A stretch of 47,154 nt of DNA from Mycolicibacterium chlorophenolicum (lineage in GTDB: Bacteria > Actinomycetota > Actinomycetes > Mycobacteriales > Mycobacteriaceae). Below are positions 30,100-38,610 of this stretch, piece after piece. Below the pieces are notes generated by a model. That model had not been told where the DNA came from, made no database searches, and saw only the letters and a list, made by a program, of their open reading frames with translations. The stretch is from positions 9,159 to 56,312 of the forward strand of contig NZ_JYNL01000072.1 of assembly GCF_001044235.1 (NCBI RefSeq), read 5' to 3'. Position numbers and translations under genes: made by a program. Numbering within the stretch: the stretch's first letter is position 1; every line of letters starts with the position of its first letter.

Positions 30100-31638
30100 C
30101 TATCCTCGTCCCTTCATCATGTAGCGCATCAGCGTCTCCTGCGACGCGTCAGCCCGGGCCACCTCACCGGTGAGCCGGCCCTCGTTGAGTGTGTAGATGC
30201 GGTCGCACAAACCGATCAGCTCCGGCAGCTCCGACGAGATCACGATCACCGCTTTGCCCTGCGCTGCCAGGGAATTGATGATCGTGTAGATCTCGTACTT
30301 GGCGCCGACGTCGATGCCGCGGGTGGGTTCGTCGAGGATCAGCACGTCCGGGTCGGCGAAGACCCACTTGCTCAGAACCACCTTCTGCTGATTGCCGCCC
30401 GACAGGTTGCCGGTGATCGCCTTGACCGACGGCGCCTTGATCCGCATGTCCTTGCGGAACCGCTCGGCGACCTTGGTCTCCTCGTGCTCGTTGATGACCG
30501 ACTGCCTGCTGACCTTCGGCAACGACGCGAGCGTGATGCTGCGCGCGATGTCGTCCATCAGGTTCAGGCCGAAGTGCTTGCGGTCCTCGGTGGCGTAGGC
30601 GATGCCGTGACCGATCGCTTCGGGCACCGTGTGGGTGCGAATCTCTTTGCCGTCCTTGAACACCGCACCACCGGCCTTCTTGCCGTAGCTGCGGCCGAAC
30701 ACGCTCATCGCCAGTTCGGTACGCCCAGCGCCCATCAGCCCGGCCAAGCCGACCACCTCGCCGCGCCGCACGTTCAGCGAGACGCCGTCGACGACCTTGC
30801 GCTGCTGATCGAGCGGGTGGTAGACCGTCCAGTCCTCGATCGCGAACGTGATGTCGCCGATCTCGTGGGCGGTGCGCTCCGGGAACCGATCGACCAGCGG
30901 CCGGCCGACCATGCCGCGGATGATGTCCTCTTCGGCGAGCTCCGGCCCGACCGCGAGTGTCTCGATGGTGCGCCCGTCCCGCAGCACCGTGATGGTGTCG
31001 GCGACGCGCATCACCTCGTTGAGCTTGTGGGAGATGATGATGCACGTCAGGCCCTGCCGCCGGAGTTCGAGGATCAGGTCCAGCAGATGGCGGCTGTCCT
31101 CGTCGTTCAGCGCGGCGGTCGGCTCGTCGAGGATGAGCAGTTTGACCTTCTTCGACAGTGCCTTGGCGATCTCGACGAGCTGCTGCTTGCCCACCCCGAT
31201 GTCGGAGATCCGGGTTCCCGGGCTCTCCCGCAGCCCGACCCGGTCGAGGAGCTGCTGGGCATTGGTGGTGGTCTCGTGCCAGCTGATCACCCCCGCCGAC
31301 GCGTGCTCGTTGCCCAGGAAGATGTTCTCCGCGATGGAGAGCACCGGCACCAGCGCGAGCTCCTGGTGGATGATCGCGATGCCGCGCCGCTCACTGGACC
31401 GGATGTCCTTGAAATCGCCGGGCGCTCCGTCGAAAACGATCTCCCCGTTGTAGCTGCCGTGCGGGTAGATCCCGCTGAGCACCTTCATCAGGGTGGACTT
31501 CCCGGCGCCGTTCTCCCCGCAGATCGCGTGGATCTCACCCTGACGGACCGTGAGGTTCACGTCGCTCAGCGCGGTCACCGCGCCGAAGCGCTTCGTGATG
31601 TCCCGCATCTCGAGCAGTGCGGTGCCGTTGTCCCCCAT
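30100..31638 (-). CDS. Sugar ABC importer ATPase with two nucleotide-binding domains (GguA/XylG type)
   Basis: 512-residue CUT2-class ATPase with two ABC domains in tandem. The first domain has Walker A GENGAGKST near residue 42, a modified signature region VGKQQLVEIAKAL and Walker B KLLILDEPTAALND. The second domain has NLSGGNQQKVVLSKWV and DVLILDEPTRGIDVG; its Walker A is degenerate (GLMGAGRTE), as usual in this class. It powers the permease encoded directly downstream; the two genes abut. It overlaps the binding-protein gene by one base. Galactose is the probable substrate from context. Confidence 0.94.
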   Translation of the reverse strand: MGDNGTALLEMRDITKRFGAVTALSDVNLTVRQGEIHAICGENGAGKSTLMKVLSGIYPHGSYNGEIVFDGAPGDFKDIRSSERRGIAIIHQELALVPVLSIAENIFLGNEHASAGVISWHETTTNAQQLLDRVGLRESPGTRISDIGVGKQQLVEIAKALSKKVKLLILDEPTAALNDEDSRHLLDLILELRRQGLTCIIISHKLNEVMRVADTITVLRDGRTIETLAVGPELAEEDIIRGMVGRPLVDRFPERTAHEIGDITFAIEDWTVYHPLDQQRKVVDGVSLNVRRGEVVGLAGLMGAGRTELAMSVFGRSYGKKAGGAVFKDGKEIRTHTVPEAIGHGIAYATEDRKHFGLNLMDDIARSITLASLPKVSRQSVINEHEETKVAERFRKDMRIKAPSVKAITGNLSGGNQQKVVLSKWVFADPDVLILDEPTRGIDVGAKYEIYTIINSLAAQGKAVIVISSELPELIGLCDRIYTLNEGRLTGEVARADASQETLMRYMMKGRG

Positions 31639-32738
31639 CAGGCCAACTGCGCGGACGTGTAGTAACCCGAATCGACGAGCACCTTTTGGTAGTTGGACTT
31701 GTCCACACTGACCGGCTGCAGCAGGTACGACGGCACCACTTTCACCCCGTTGTCGTAGGTGGTGGTGTCGTTGACCTCGGGCTTGCCGCCGGTCAGCAGC
31801 GAATCGGCCATCTGCACGGCCGCTTTCGCGAGCTCCCGGGTGTCCTTGAAGACGGTCTGCGTCTGCTCGCCGGCGATGATCGACTTCACCGAGGCCAGCT
31901 CGGCATCCTGTCCAGTGACGATCGGCAGCGGGTTGGCCGGGGTGCCGTAGCCGGCGCTCTTGAGCGCCGAGATGATGCCGAGCGACATGCCGTCATAGGG
32001 CGAGAGCACCGCGTCCACCCGACCGCTGGTGTACGAGCGGCTCAGCAGGTTGTCCATCCGCGACTGCGCCAGGCCGCCGTCCCAGCGCAGCGTCGCCACC
32101 TGGTCGAAAGAGGTCTGCCCGCTGCGCACCACCAGCTTGCCGCTGTCGAGGTAGGGCTGCAGCACGCTCATCGCACCCTTGAAGAAGAACGTCGCATTGT
32201 TGTCGTCGGGCGAGCCGGCGAACAGCTCGATGTTGAACGGCCCCTTGCCCTGTGCGACGCCCAGCTTGTCGACGATGTACTGCGCCTGCAGCACACCGAC
32301 TTTGAAGTTGTCGAACGTCGCGTAGTAGTCGACGTTCGCCGAGCCGCGGATCAACCGGTCGTAGCTGACCACCGGGATCTTCGCATCGGCGGCGCGCTGC
32401 AGGATGTCGGTCAGCGACGATCCGTCGATCGGCGCGATCACGAGCACCTTGACGCCCTTGGTGATCATGTTCTCGATCTGCGAGACCTGGTTCTGCACCA
32501 CGTCGTCGCCGTACTGCAGGTCGGTCTCGTAACCGAGTGACTGGAACTGCTTGGCCATGTTGTCGCCGTCGGCGACCCACCGCTCGGAGGACTTCGTCGG
32601 CATCGCGATGCCGATGGTCCCGCTGCGGTCACCTCCACCACCGCCGCCGGTGGCCTCGGGTCCGGTCGAGCGGCCGCAGGCGGCGAGCGAGGCCGTCAGC
32701 GCCAGCGCGGCCGCGATTCGCAGAAAGCTCTTTCGCAT
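31638..32738 (-). CDS. Sugar-binding lipoprotein (ChvE/XylF type)
   Basis: 366-residue periplasmic-binding-protein-like lipoprotein. It has a lipobox LTASLAACGRS (cut before Cys near residue 22) and a Gly-rich linker. The two-lobed sugar-binding fold shows APIDGSSLTDILQRAADAKIP, VVSYDRLIRGSANVDYYATFDN and SPYDGMSLGIISALKSAGY, all typical of ChvE-like multiple-sugar binding proteins. The ATG at 32738 follows GGAGGAATCC; the frame is open 27 codons further up but runs into the operator region. It is the first gene of the operon and feeds the ATPase and permease. D-galactose is the likely ligand, with arabinose or xylose possible. Confidence 0.93.
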   Translation of the reverse strand: MRKSFLRIAAALALTASLAACGRSTGPEATGGGGGGDRSGTIGIAMPTKSSERWVADGDNMAKQFQSLGYETDLQYGDDVVQNQVSQIENMITKGVKVLVIAPIDGSSLTDILQRAADAKIPVVSYDRLIRGSANVDYYATFDNFKVGVLQAQYIVDKLGVAQGKGPFNIELFAGSPDDNNATFFFKGAMSVLQPYLDSGKLVVRSGQTSFDQVATLRWDGGLAQSRMDNLLSRSYTSGRVDAVLSPYDGMSLGIISALKSAGYGTPANPLPIVTGQDAELASVKSIIAGEQTQTVFKDTRELAKAAVQMADSLLTGGKPEVNDTTTYDNGVKVVPSYLLQPVSVDKSNYQKVLVDSGYYTSAQLA

Positions 32739-32797
32739 GGATTCCTCCGGTTGGTCCGGCGCTCGTCGCGGGTCCGGCACGCGGACCGCCGTCACGA

Positions 32798-32811
32798 TGT
32801 GAGCGCTAACA
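32798..32811. promoter_or_regulatory. LacI-type operator 1
   Basis: TGTGAGCGCTAACA, within the longer GATGTGAGCGCTAACATC. It is a near-palindrome with half-site TGTNAGCG. It lies just downstream of the minus-strand -10 element, where a repressor would block the galactose operon. Confidence 0.85.
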
Positions 32812-32817
32812 TCGAGC

Positions 32818-32847
32818 ATCTTGTGACGCGGCTCACGGCCCTGTCAA
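32818..32847 (-). promoter_or_regulatory. Promoter of the galactose importer-galTK operon
   Basis: On the minus strand TTGACA (32847-32842) and CAAGAT (32823-32818) are 18 bp apart. The -35 is a perfect consensus; the -10 keeps the key A2 and T6. Transcription should start near 32811, inside operator 1. The spacer holds a CRP-like site at 32822-32837. Confidence 0.6.
32822..32837. promoter_or_regulatory. CRP-like site 1
   Basis: TGTGA-CGCGGC-TCACG matches nine of the ten conserved positions of TGTGA-N6-TCACA. Its centre is about 91 bp upstream of the expected plus-strand start, a class I activator distance. It also sits within the spacer of the minus-strand promoter. The function is inferred. 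Confidence 0.5.
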
Positions 32848-32865
32848 GGGTTCACGCCGGATGAA

Positions 32866-32879
32866 TGTGAGCGCTAACA
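32866..32879. promoter_or_regulatory. LacI-type operator 2
   Basis: TGTGAGCGCTAACA, identical to operator 1 over 14 bp. It lies between the two divergent promoters, 68 bp from operator 1 and 34 bp from operator 3 (start to start), so it could support looping or joint repression. Confidence 0.85.
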
Positions 32880-32884
32880 AGTCG

Positions 32885-32914
32885 TTGACACGGCTCGGAT
32901 GTGAGCGTTAACAT
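32885..32914 (+). promoter_or_regulatory. Promoter of the arabinose operon
   Basis: TTGACA (32885-32890) and TAACAT (32909-32914) are 18 bp apart and fit -35 and TANNNT -10 elements. Operator 3 overlaps the -10, the classic repressor position. The leader to the GTG at 33012 would be about 90 nt. Confidence 0.65.
32900..32913. promoter_or_regulatory. LacI-type operator 3
   Basis: TGTGAGCGTTAACA, one base different from operators 1 and 2. It covers the -10 of the plus-strand promoter, so repressor binding would exclude RNA polymerase. Confidence 0.85.
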
Positions 32915-32922
32915 CGCCACAG

Positions 32923-32938
32923 TGTAACGCCGGTCACA
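32923..32938. promoter_or_regulatory. CRP-like site 2
   Basis: TGTAA-CGCCGG-TCACA matches nine of ten conserved CRP positions. It lies just past the predicted plus-strand start, which suggests either a block on that promoter or a second, unrecognised downstream promoter. Confidence 0.4.
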
Positions 32939-33011
32939 TACTCACCGGCGCCGCCTATCCCCGCCAATCAGGGACGTGAACTGGTCCGATGGCATCCCGT
33001 AAGGAGTCCCC

Positions 33012-34001
33012 GTGAAGAAGATCCTCTCAGCGATGCTCGCCGTCGCCACGGCCGGTGTGCTGGCGGCCTGCGGCAGCGGACCGGCGCCCGGAAACGCCCC
33101 CGGAGGTGGCGGCGGAGCCGGCGGCCAGATCACCATGGGCTTCTCGCAGGTCGGTGCGGAAAGCGGCTGGCGCACCGCGAACACGACCTCGATCCAGGAC
33201 GCCGCCAAGGCCGCCGACATCAACCTGAAGTTTTCCGACGCCAACGGCAAGCAAGAGAATCAGATCTCGGCCATCCGGTCCTTCATCCAGCAGCGCGTCA
33301 ACGTGATCGCGTTCAGTCCGGTGGTGCGCACCGGCTGGGACGCGGTCCTGCTGGAGGCCAAGAACGCCAACATTCCGGTGATCCTCACCGACCGCGCCGT
33401 CGACACCCAGGAGAAAGACGTCTACAAGACGTTCCTGGGCGCCGACTTCGTCCAGGAGGGCCAGTGGGCCGGCGAGTGGGTGGTCAAGGAGTTCGCCAAC
33501 GCCACCGGCCCGGTGAACATCGTCCAGCTCGAAGGCACGACGGGCTCCGACCCCGCGCTGGAGCGCAGCACCGGTTTCTCCAAGGCCATCGCCGCCAATC
33601 CGAACCTCAAGGTGATCGCCTCGCAGACAGGCGATTTCACTCGCGCCGGCGGCAAGCAGGTGATGGAGGCGTTCCTCAAGGCCAACCCGAAGATCGACCT
33701 CGTGTTCGCGCAGAACGACGACATGGGCCTCGGCGCGATCGAAGCCATCGAGGCCGCAGGCAAGAAGCCCGGTCAGGACATCAAGATCGTCGCGATCGAC
33801 GCCACGCACGACGGCATGCAGGCCCTGGCCGACGGCAAGATGAACTTCATCGTCGAGTGCAACCCGCTGCTCGGGCCGCAACTGATGGACCTGGCCAAGA
33901 AAGTCGTTGCCGGTGAACCTGTTCCGGCCCGTGTCGTGACCCCGGACCAGACGTTCGACCAGCAGCAGGCTGCTGCCATCCTGCCCGAGCGCAAGTACTG
34001 A
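33012..34001 (+). CDS. Sugar-binding lipoprotein (YtfQ type)
   Basis: 329-residue lipoprotein that captures the sugar for the second importer. The lipobox is GVLAACGSG and a Gly/Pro linker follows. The binding fold shows GFSQVGAESGWRTANTTSI and FIQQRVNVIAFSPVVRTGWD near residue 100, then DRAVDT and VFAQNDDMGLGAIEAIEAAG. These match YtfQ, which binds galactofuranose in E. coli, and actinobacterial arabinose-binding relatives. The GTG at 33012 has AAGGAG 5 bp upstream. It leads an operon that also encodes arabinose catabolism, so L-arabinose (furanose form) is the likely ligand; galactofuranose is the alternative. Confidence 0.93.
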   Translation: MKKILSAMLAVATAGVLAACGSGPAPGNAPGGGGGAGGQITMGFSQVGAESGWRTANTTSIQDAAKAADINLKFSDANGKQENQISAIRSFIQQRVNVIAFSPVVRTGWDAVLLEAKNANIPVILTDRAVDTQEKDVYKTFLGADFVQEGQWAGEWVVKEFANATGPVNIVQLEGTTGSDPALERSTGFSKAIAANPNLKVIASQTGDFTRAGGKQVMEAFLKANPKIDLVFAQNDDMGLGAIEAIEAAGKKPGQDIKIVAIDATHDGMQALADGKMNFIVECNPLLGPQLMDLAKKVVAGEPVPARVVTPDQTFDQQQAAAILPERKY

Positions 34002-34020
34002 CCGACGCGTGCACGCCGTC

Positions 34021-35535
34021 ATGACAGCACCGACCGTCGACCCGGTCGTCCACATGCGGGACGTCACGATCGACTTCCCGGGGGTCAAAGCCCTCGACGG
34101 GGTGGAGTTCCGCCTGTTGCCCGGTGAGATCCACGCGCTGATGGGCGAGAACGGCGCCGGGAAGTCGACGCTGATCAAGGCCCTCACCGGGGTCTACGAC
34201 ATCGACGCGGGCTCCATCACCGTCGACGGCGTCGCGCAGCGGTTCACCACGCCGCGGCAGGCGCAGGACGCCGGCATCAGTACCGTGTACCAGGAGGTGA
34301 ACCTCTGCCCTAACCTGACGGTGGCAGAGAACATCCTGCTGGGACGCGAGCCACGGCGCTTCGGCCGTATCGACTCGCGTGCCATGAACCGCCGGGCCGC
34401 AGAGCTGCTCGCCGAGCTCGACCTGACCATCGATCCGCGGTCCACACTGGGCTCGCACCCGATCGCGGTGCAGCAGCTGGTGGCCATCGCCCGCGCGATG
34501 GCGGTCTCGGCGCGGGTATTGATCCTCGACGAACCGACCTCGAGTCTGGACGGTGACGAAGTCGCCGAACTGTTCCGGGTGATGCGACGGCTGCGCGACG
34601 CCGGCACCGCGATCCTGTTCGTCTCCCACTTCCTCGACCAGGTGTACGCCGTGTCCGACCGGATGACGGTGCTGCGCAACGGCCGCCGCGTCGGCGAGTA
34701 CCAGACCGCGACGCTGGACCGGCTCACGCTGATCTCGGCCATGCTCGGCCACGAGCTCGCCGTCCTCGACGAGATCGCCGAGAGCGCCGGCTCGCCGGTC
34801 AGCGACGACGTCGTGCTCAGCGCCCGTGAGCTCGGCCGGGAACCGGCGCTGCACCCGGTCGATCTCGACATCCACCGCGGCGAGGTCGTCGGGCTGGCCG
34901 GGCTGCTCGGTTCGGGCCGAACGGAATTGGCGCGTCTGCTGTTCGGCGCCGACCGCGCCACCAGCGGAACGGTGACGATCGACGGAACGGCCGCCGCTCT
35001 GCGGTCACCGCGCGCCGCGATCGCCCACCGGTTCGCGTTCTCCTCCGAGGACCGCAAGGGCGAGGGCATCATCGGTGAGCTCACGATCCGCGACAATCTG
35101 ATCCTCGCGCTGCAGGCCCGGCGCGGGTTCGCCCGTCCGCTCTCCCGCGCCGCCAAGGACAAGCTGGTCGACCGCTACATGGAGGCGCTCGACATCCGTC
35201 CGCGCAACGCGTCGCTGCCGGTGAAGAACCTCAGCGGCGGCAATCAGCAGAAGGTGCTGCTGGCGCGGTGGCTCATCACCGAACCCCAGCTGTTCATCCT
35301 CGACGAGCCCACCCGCGGGATCGACGTCGGCGCCAAGGCCCAGATCCAGAAGCTGATCGCCGATCTGGCCGCCGACGGCATGGGAGTGGTCTTCATCTCC
35401 GCCGAACTCGACGAGGTGGCGCGCATCAGTGACCGGATCGCGGTGCTGCGCGAAGGCCGGTGCATCGCGCAGGTCGGAAACGACTGCAGCGTCGCAGAAC
35501 TGACGTCACTGATCGCCGGGCATGGTGCCTCGTGA
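34021..35535 (+). CDS. Sugar ABC importer ATPase with two nucleotide-binding domains (YtfR type)
   Basis: 504 residues from the ATG at 34021; the in-frame GTG at 34009 is an alternative and neither has a clear ribosome site. Two ABC domains are present. The first has Walker A GENGAGKST and Walker B ARVLILDEPTSSLDGDE, with the expected Q-loop YQEVNLCPNLTV. The second has SGGNQQKVLLARWL and LFILDEPTRGIDVG; its P-loop is degenerate (GLLGSGRTE). The order of domains and the QEVNLCPNLTVAENILLG block match YtfR/AraG/RbsA-class CUT2 ATPases. It serves the two permeases that follow. The stop overlaps the next start by 4 bases. Confidence 0.94.
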   Translation: MTAPTVDPVVHMRDVTIDFPGVKALDGVEFRLLPGEIHALMGENGAGKSTLIKALTGVYDIDAGSITVDGVAQRFTTPRQAQDAGISTVYQEVNLCPNLTVAENILLGREPRRFGRIDSRAMNRRAAELLAELDLTIDPRSTLGSHPIAVQQLVAIARAMAVSARVLILDEPTSSLDGDEVAELFRVMRRLRDAGTAILFVSHFLDQVYAVSDRMTVLRNGRRVGEYQTATLDRLTLISAMLGHELAVLDEIAESAGSPVSDDVVLSARELGREPALHPVDLDIHRGEVVGLAGLLGSGRTELARLLFGADRATSGTVTIDGTAAALRSPRAAIAHRFAFSSEDRKGEGIIGELTIRDNLILALQARRGFARPLSRAAKDKLVDRYMEALDIRPRNASLPVKNLSGGNQQKVLLARWLITEPQLFILDEPTRGIDVGAKAQIQKLIADLAADGMGVVFISAELDEVARISDRIAVLREGRCIAQVGNDCSVAELTSLIAGHGAS

Positions 35536-36593
35536 CCAAGAAGATCACAGCCTCGCCGCTGCTGTGGCCCGCGCTGGCGCTCGTCGCGCTGCTCGTCGTC
35601 AACGTCATCCTGACACCCAGCTTCCTGAACATCCGGGTGCAGGACGGCCACCTGTTCGGCAGCCTCATCGACATCCTGCGCAACGGCGCCCCCACCATGC
35701 TCGTCGCGCTGGGCATGACGCTGGTCATCGCTTCGCGCGGCATCGACCTGTCGGTCGGCGCCGTCGTCGCGGTCAGCGGCGCGCTGGCGTGCGCGCACAT
35801 CGCCGGCTCGGATCAGCCCGGCAGCACCGGCACCGTGCTCTCCGCGATGGGTATCGCCCTCGGAGTCGCCGTCGCGCTGGGATTGTGGAACGGCGCGCTG
35901 GTGTCGGTGTTCGGGGTGCAGCCGATCATCGCCACGTTGGTGCTGATGACCGCGGGACGCGGCATCGCATTGTTCATCACCGACGGCCAGATCGTGACCA
36001 CCGAGAGTGCACCGTTCAAGGTCCTCGGCGCGGGTTTCGCGTTCGGCCTTCCGGTCGCGATCCTCGTCAGCCTCGCGGTGTTCGCCCTCGTCGGACTGCT
36101 GACGCGTCGCACCGCGCTCGGCATGCTCCTCGAGTCGGTCGGCATCAACCCCGAAGCGAGCAGGCTCGCCGGGGTGCGGCATCGGTCGATCGTGTTCGCG
36201 GTGTACGTGTTCAGCGCGCTGTGCGCCGGCATCGCCGGATTGATGATCGCCTCGAACATCTCGGCCGCCGACGCCAACAACGCCGGACTGTGGATCGAGA
36301 TGGACGCGATCCTCGCCGTCGTCATCGGCGGCACGTCGCTCCTGGGCGGCCGGTTCAGCCTGACCGGAACGATTCTGGGCGCGTTGATCATCCAGACGCT
36401 GACCACCACGGTGTACACGGCCGGCATCACGCCGGAGACCACGCTGGTGTTCAAGGCGCTCGTGGTCATCGCGGTCTGCCTCCTGCAGGCGCCGAAGTTC
36501 CGCGCGCTGCTGCGACGCCGCAGGCGCACCGCACGAACCACACCCGCAGCCCCCGTCAGCGTCCGCCCCGCCGAACCGGTGGTGACCCGATGA
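35532..36593 (+). CDS. Sugar ABC importer permease 1 (YtfT type)
   Basis: 353-residue CUT2 membrane permease with about nine or ten helices. The motif ASRGIDLSVGAVVAVSGALA is near residue 75, and WIEMDAILAVVIGGTSLLGG is near residue 255. The GTG start at 35532 overlaps the ATPase stop by 4 bases (GTGA), which is why I reject the longer upstream frame. It forms one half of a two-permease channel with the YjfF-type protein; the separate YtfT/YjfF pair is the hallmark of the YtfQRT-YjfF importer. A basic, Pro/Ala-rich tail (LLRRRRRTARTTP) ends the protein in the cytoplasm. Confidence 0.93.
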   Translation: MTKKITASPLLWPALALVALLVVNVILTPSFLNIRVQDGHLFGSLIDILRNGAPTMLVALGMTLVIASRGIDLSVGAVVAVSGALACAHIAGSDQPGSTGTVLSAMGIALGVAVALGLWNGALVSVFGVQPIIATLVLMTAGRGIALFITDGQIVTTESAPFKVLGAGFAFGLPVAILVSLAVFALVGLLTRRTALGMLLESVGINPEASRLAGVRHRSIVFAVYVFSALCAGIAGLMIASNISAADANNAGLWIEMDAILAVVIGGTSLLGGRFSLTGTILGALIIQTLTTTVYTAGITPETTLVFKALVVIAVCLLQAPKFRALLRRRRRTARTTPAAPVSVRPAEPVVTR

Positions 36594-37585
36594 CAGTGAC
36601 CGCCACCCGGCTGGGCGCACTCACCGGTCTCGCCCGCTACGCCCGCGGCCGCTACCTCTCGCCGTTGGCCTCGCTCGCGCTGTTCGTCGTGATGTTCACC
36701 GCCGTGGTCACCCGCTGCGACTTCGCCAGCCCCACCCAGGTGTTCCTGAACCTGTTGGTGGACAACAGCTATCTGATCGTGTTGGCCGTCGGCATGGCGT
36801 TCGTGCTGCTGACCGGTGGCATCGACCTCAGCGTCGGCTCGGTGGTGGCACTGTCGACGGTGATCGTCGCGACCGCACTGCGCGCCGGGTGGCCGACGCC
36901 GCTGGCGCTGGCCGCCGTCCTGGTGGTGGGTCCGGTCCTCGGCCTGCTGATGGGTCTGGTGATCGAGTACTTCGACGTCCAGCCGTTCATCGTCACCCTC
37001 GCCGGGATGTTCCTGGCGCGCGGCCTGTGCTACGTGATCAGTGTCGACACGCTGCCGATCAACGACCCCGCGATGCGCGCGGTGGGGCTGAACTACGTGT
37101 ACCTCTACGAGGCCCTCTTCATCCGATGGACGGTCATAATCGCCCTCGTGGTCGTCGTGGCCGCCGTCTACGTCCTGCACGTGACCCGGTTCGGCCGGAC
37201 GGTGTACGCGGTCGGCGGCAATCGGCAATCCGCACAACTGATGGGGCTCAACGCCTCCCGGGCCAGGGTCGGGGTGTACGCGATCAGCGGCTTCTGTGCG
37301 GCGCTGGCCGGGCTGCTGCTGGCCACGCAGAAGCTCTCCGGGTACAGCCTCAACGGCATCGGCCTGGAACTCGACGCGATCGCGGCTGCGGTCATCGGCG
37401 GGGTACTGCTCGCCGGCGGGGTCGGCTTCGTCCTCGGATCGCTGATCGGCGTGCTGGTCCTGGGCACCATCGGAACCTTCGTCACCGCCGCCAACCTCGA
37501 CTCCTACTGGACCCGCATCACGACCGGGGTCCTGCTGCTGATATTCGTCCTGGTTCAACGACTAGTGGTGAGGAAACCCGGATGA
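36590..37585 (+). CDS. Sugar ABC importer permease 2 (YjfF type)
   Basis: 331-residue CUT2 permease, partner of the YtfT-type protein. The motif LLTGGIDLSVGSVVALST is near residue 65, FDVQPFIVTLAGMFLARGL near residue 125, and ELDAIAAAVIGGVLLAGGVG near residue 260. The positions FDVQPFIVT and NGIGLELDAIA are typical of YjfF. The ATG at 36590 overlaps the previous stop by 4 bases (ATGA), and its own stop overlaps the regulator start in the same way. Together these genes encode a full importer whose likely cargo, from the downstream enzymes, is L-arabinose. Confidence 0.93.
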   Translation: MTVTATRLGALTGLARYARGRYLSPLASLALFVVMFTAVVTRCDFASPTQVFLNLLVDNSYLIVLAVGMAFVLLTGGIDLSVGSVVALSTVIVATALRAGWPTPLALAAVLVVGPVLGLLMGLVIEYFDVQPFIVTLAGMFLARGLCYVISVDTLPINDPAMRAVGLNYVYLYEALFIRWTVIIALVVVVAAVYVLHVTRFGRTVYAVGGNRQSAQLMGLNASRARVGVYAISGFCAALAGLLLATQKLSGYSLNGIGLELDAIAAAVIGGVLLAGGVGFVLGSLIGVLVLGTIGTFVTAANLDSYWTRITTGVLLLIFVLVQRLVVRKPG

Positions 37586-38610
37586 GCACCCAGCCCACTC
37601 CCCCGACAGCTTCGAAGCCCGTCATGGCCGACGTCGCGCGACTGGCGGGCGTCAGCCACCAGACCGTCTCCCGGGTGATCAACGGGTCGGCGAGCATCCG
37701 CCCGGCCACCAAGGCCCGCGTCGAGCAGGCCATCGAGGAACTCGGCTACCGGCCGAACACCGCCGCGCGCGCCCTGGTGACACGGCGCTCGGGCATCATC
37801 GGCATCGTCGGCACCAACAGTGCCCTCTACGGACCGTCGAGCATCCAGCGGTCCGTCCAGGAGGCCGCCCGCGCCGCGGGGTACTTCTCCAGCCTGGTCC
37901 CGCTCGCCGAGGTCACCCTCGAGAGTCTGCGGGACGCGTTGGACCACCTCACCCGGCAGTCGGTGGAGGCCATCGTGATGATCGCGGCCCAGGAGGACGC
38001 GCTCGAGGTCGTGCATTCCGCGCACGCCGATCTCCCCCTGGTCGTGGTCGAGGGCGACCTGTCCGGCCGGGGACTCAGCGTCGGTGTCGACCAGATCGAC
38101 GGCGCCCGCCAGGCCACCGCCTACCTGATCGAGCTCGGCCACACCGCGATCGAACACGTTGCCGGACCGCTGAACTGGACCGAGGCCAAAGGTCGGCAGA
38201 CCGGCTATGAGCAGGCCATGCGCGACGCCGGCCTCACCCCGCGCAAGCCCTGTGAAGGGGACTGGACCCCGGCACGCGGCTACGAGATCGGCCGGGAGCT
38301 CGCCCGCCAGGGCGACCTCACCGCCGTGTTCGTCGCCAACGACCAGATGGCGATCGGTGTACTGCACGCGTTCGCCGAGGCCGGACTGTCCGTCCCCGGC
38401 GACATCAGCGTCGTCGGATTCGACGACATCCCCGAGGCGGGCTTCCTGATCCCGGCGCTGACCACCATCCGTCAGGACTTCCACGCCATCGGCCGCCGCG
38501 CCATGGACCTGGTGATGGCGACCCTCGAGGGGTCGAGCGCCAACGTCCCGCTCCTTCCCCCTGAACTGATCGTCCGCGCGAGCACGGCACCCCCGAAGGA
38601 GTCTTCGTGA
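37582..38610 (+). CDS. LacI-family transcriptional regulator of the arabinose/galactose locus
   Basis: 342-residue repressor. The helix-turn-helix at residues about 15-40 reads MADVARLAGVSHQTVSRVIN. The hinge helix is NTAARALVTRRSG. The periplasmic-binding-like sugar domain follows (about 65-335), with GVDQIDGARQATAYLIELGH, VFVANDQMAIGVLHAF and VVGFDDIPEAGFLIPALTT. The recognition helix (HQTVSR) is almost that of E. coli LacI (YQTVSR), and the three operators upstream (TGTGAGCGCTAACA) share the lac half-site TGTGAGCG. This strongly links protein to sites. It is cotranscribed with its targets and should control its own synthesis. The inducer is probably L-arabinose, galactose or a related furanose. 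Confidence 0.94.
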   Translation: MSTQPTPPTASKPVMADVARLAGVSHQTVSRVINGSASIRPATKARVEQAIEELGYRPNTAARALVTRRSGIIGIVGTNSALYGPSSIQRSVQEAARAAGYFSSLVPLAEVTLESLRDALDHLTRQSVEAIVMIAAQEDALEVVHSAHADLPLVVVEGDLSGRGLSVGVDQIDGARQATAYLIELGHTAIEHVAGPLNWTEAKGRQTGYEQAMRDAGLTPRKPCEGDWTPARGYEIGRELARQGDLTAVFVANDQMAIGVLHAFAEAGLSVPGDISVVGFDDIPEAGFLIPALTTIRQDFHAIGRRAMDLVMATLEGSSANVPLLPPELIVRASTAPPKESS

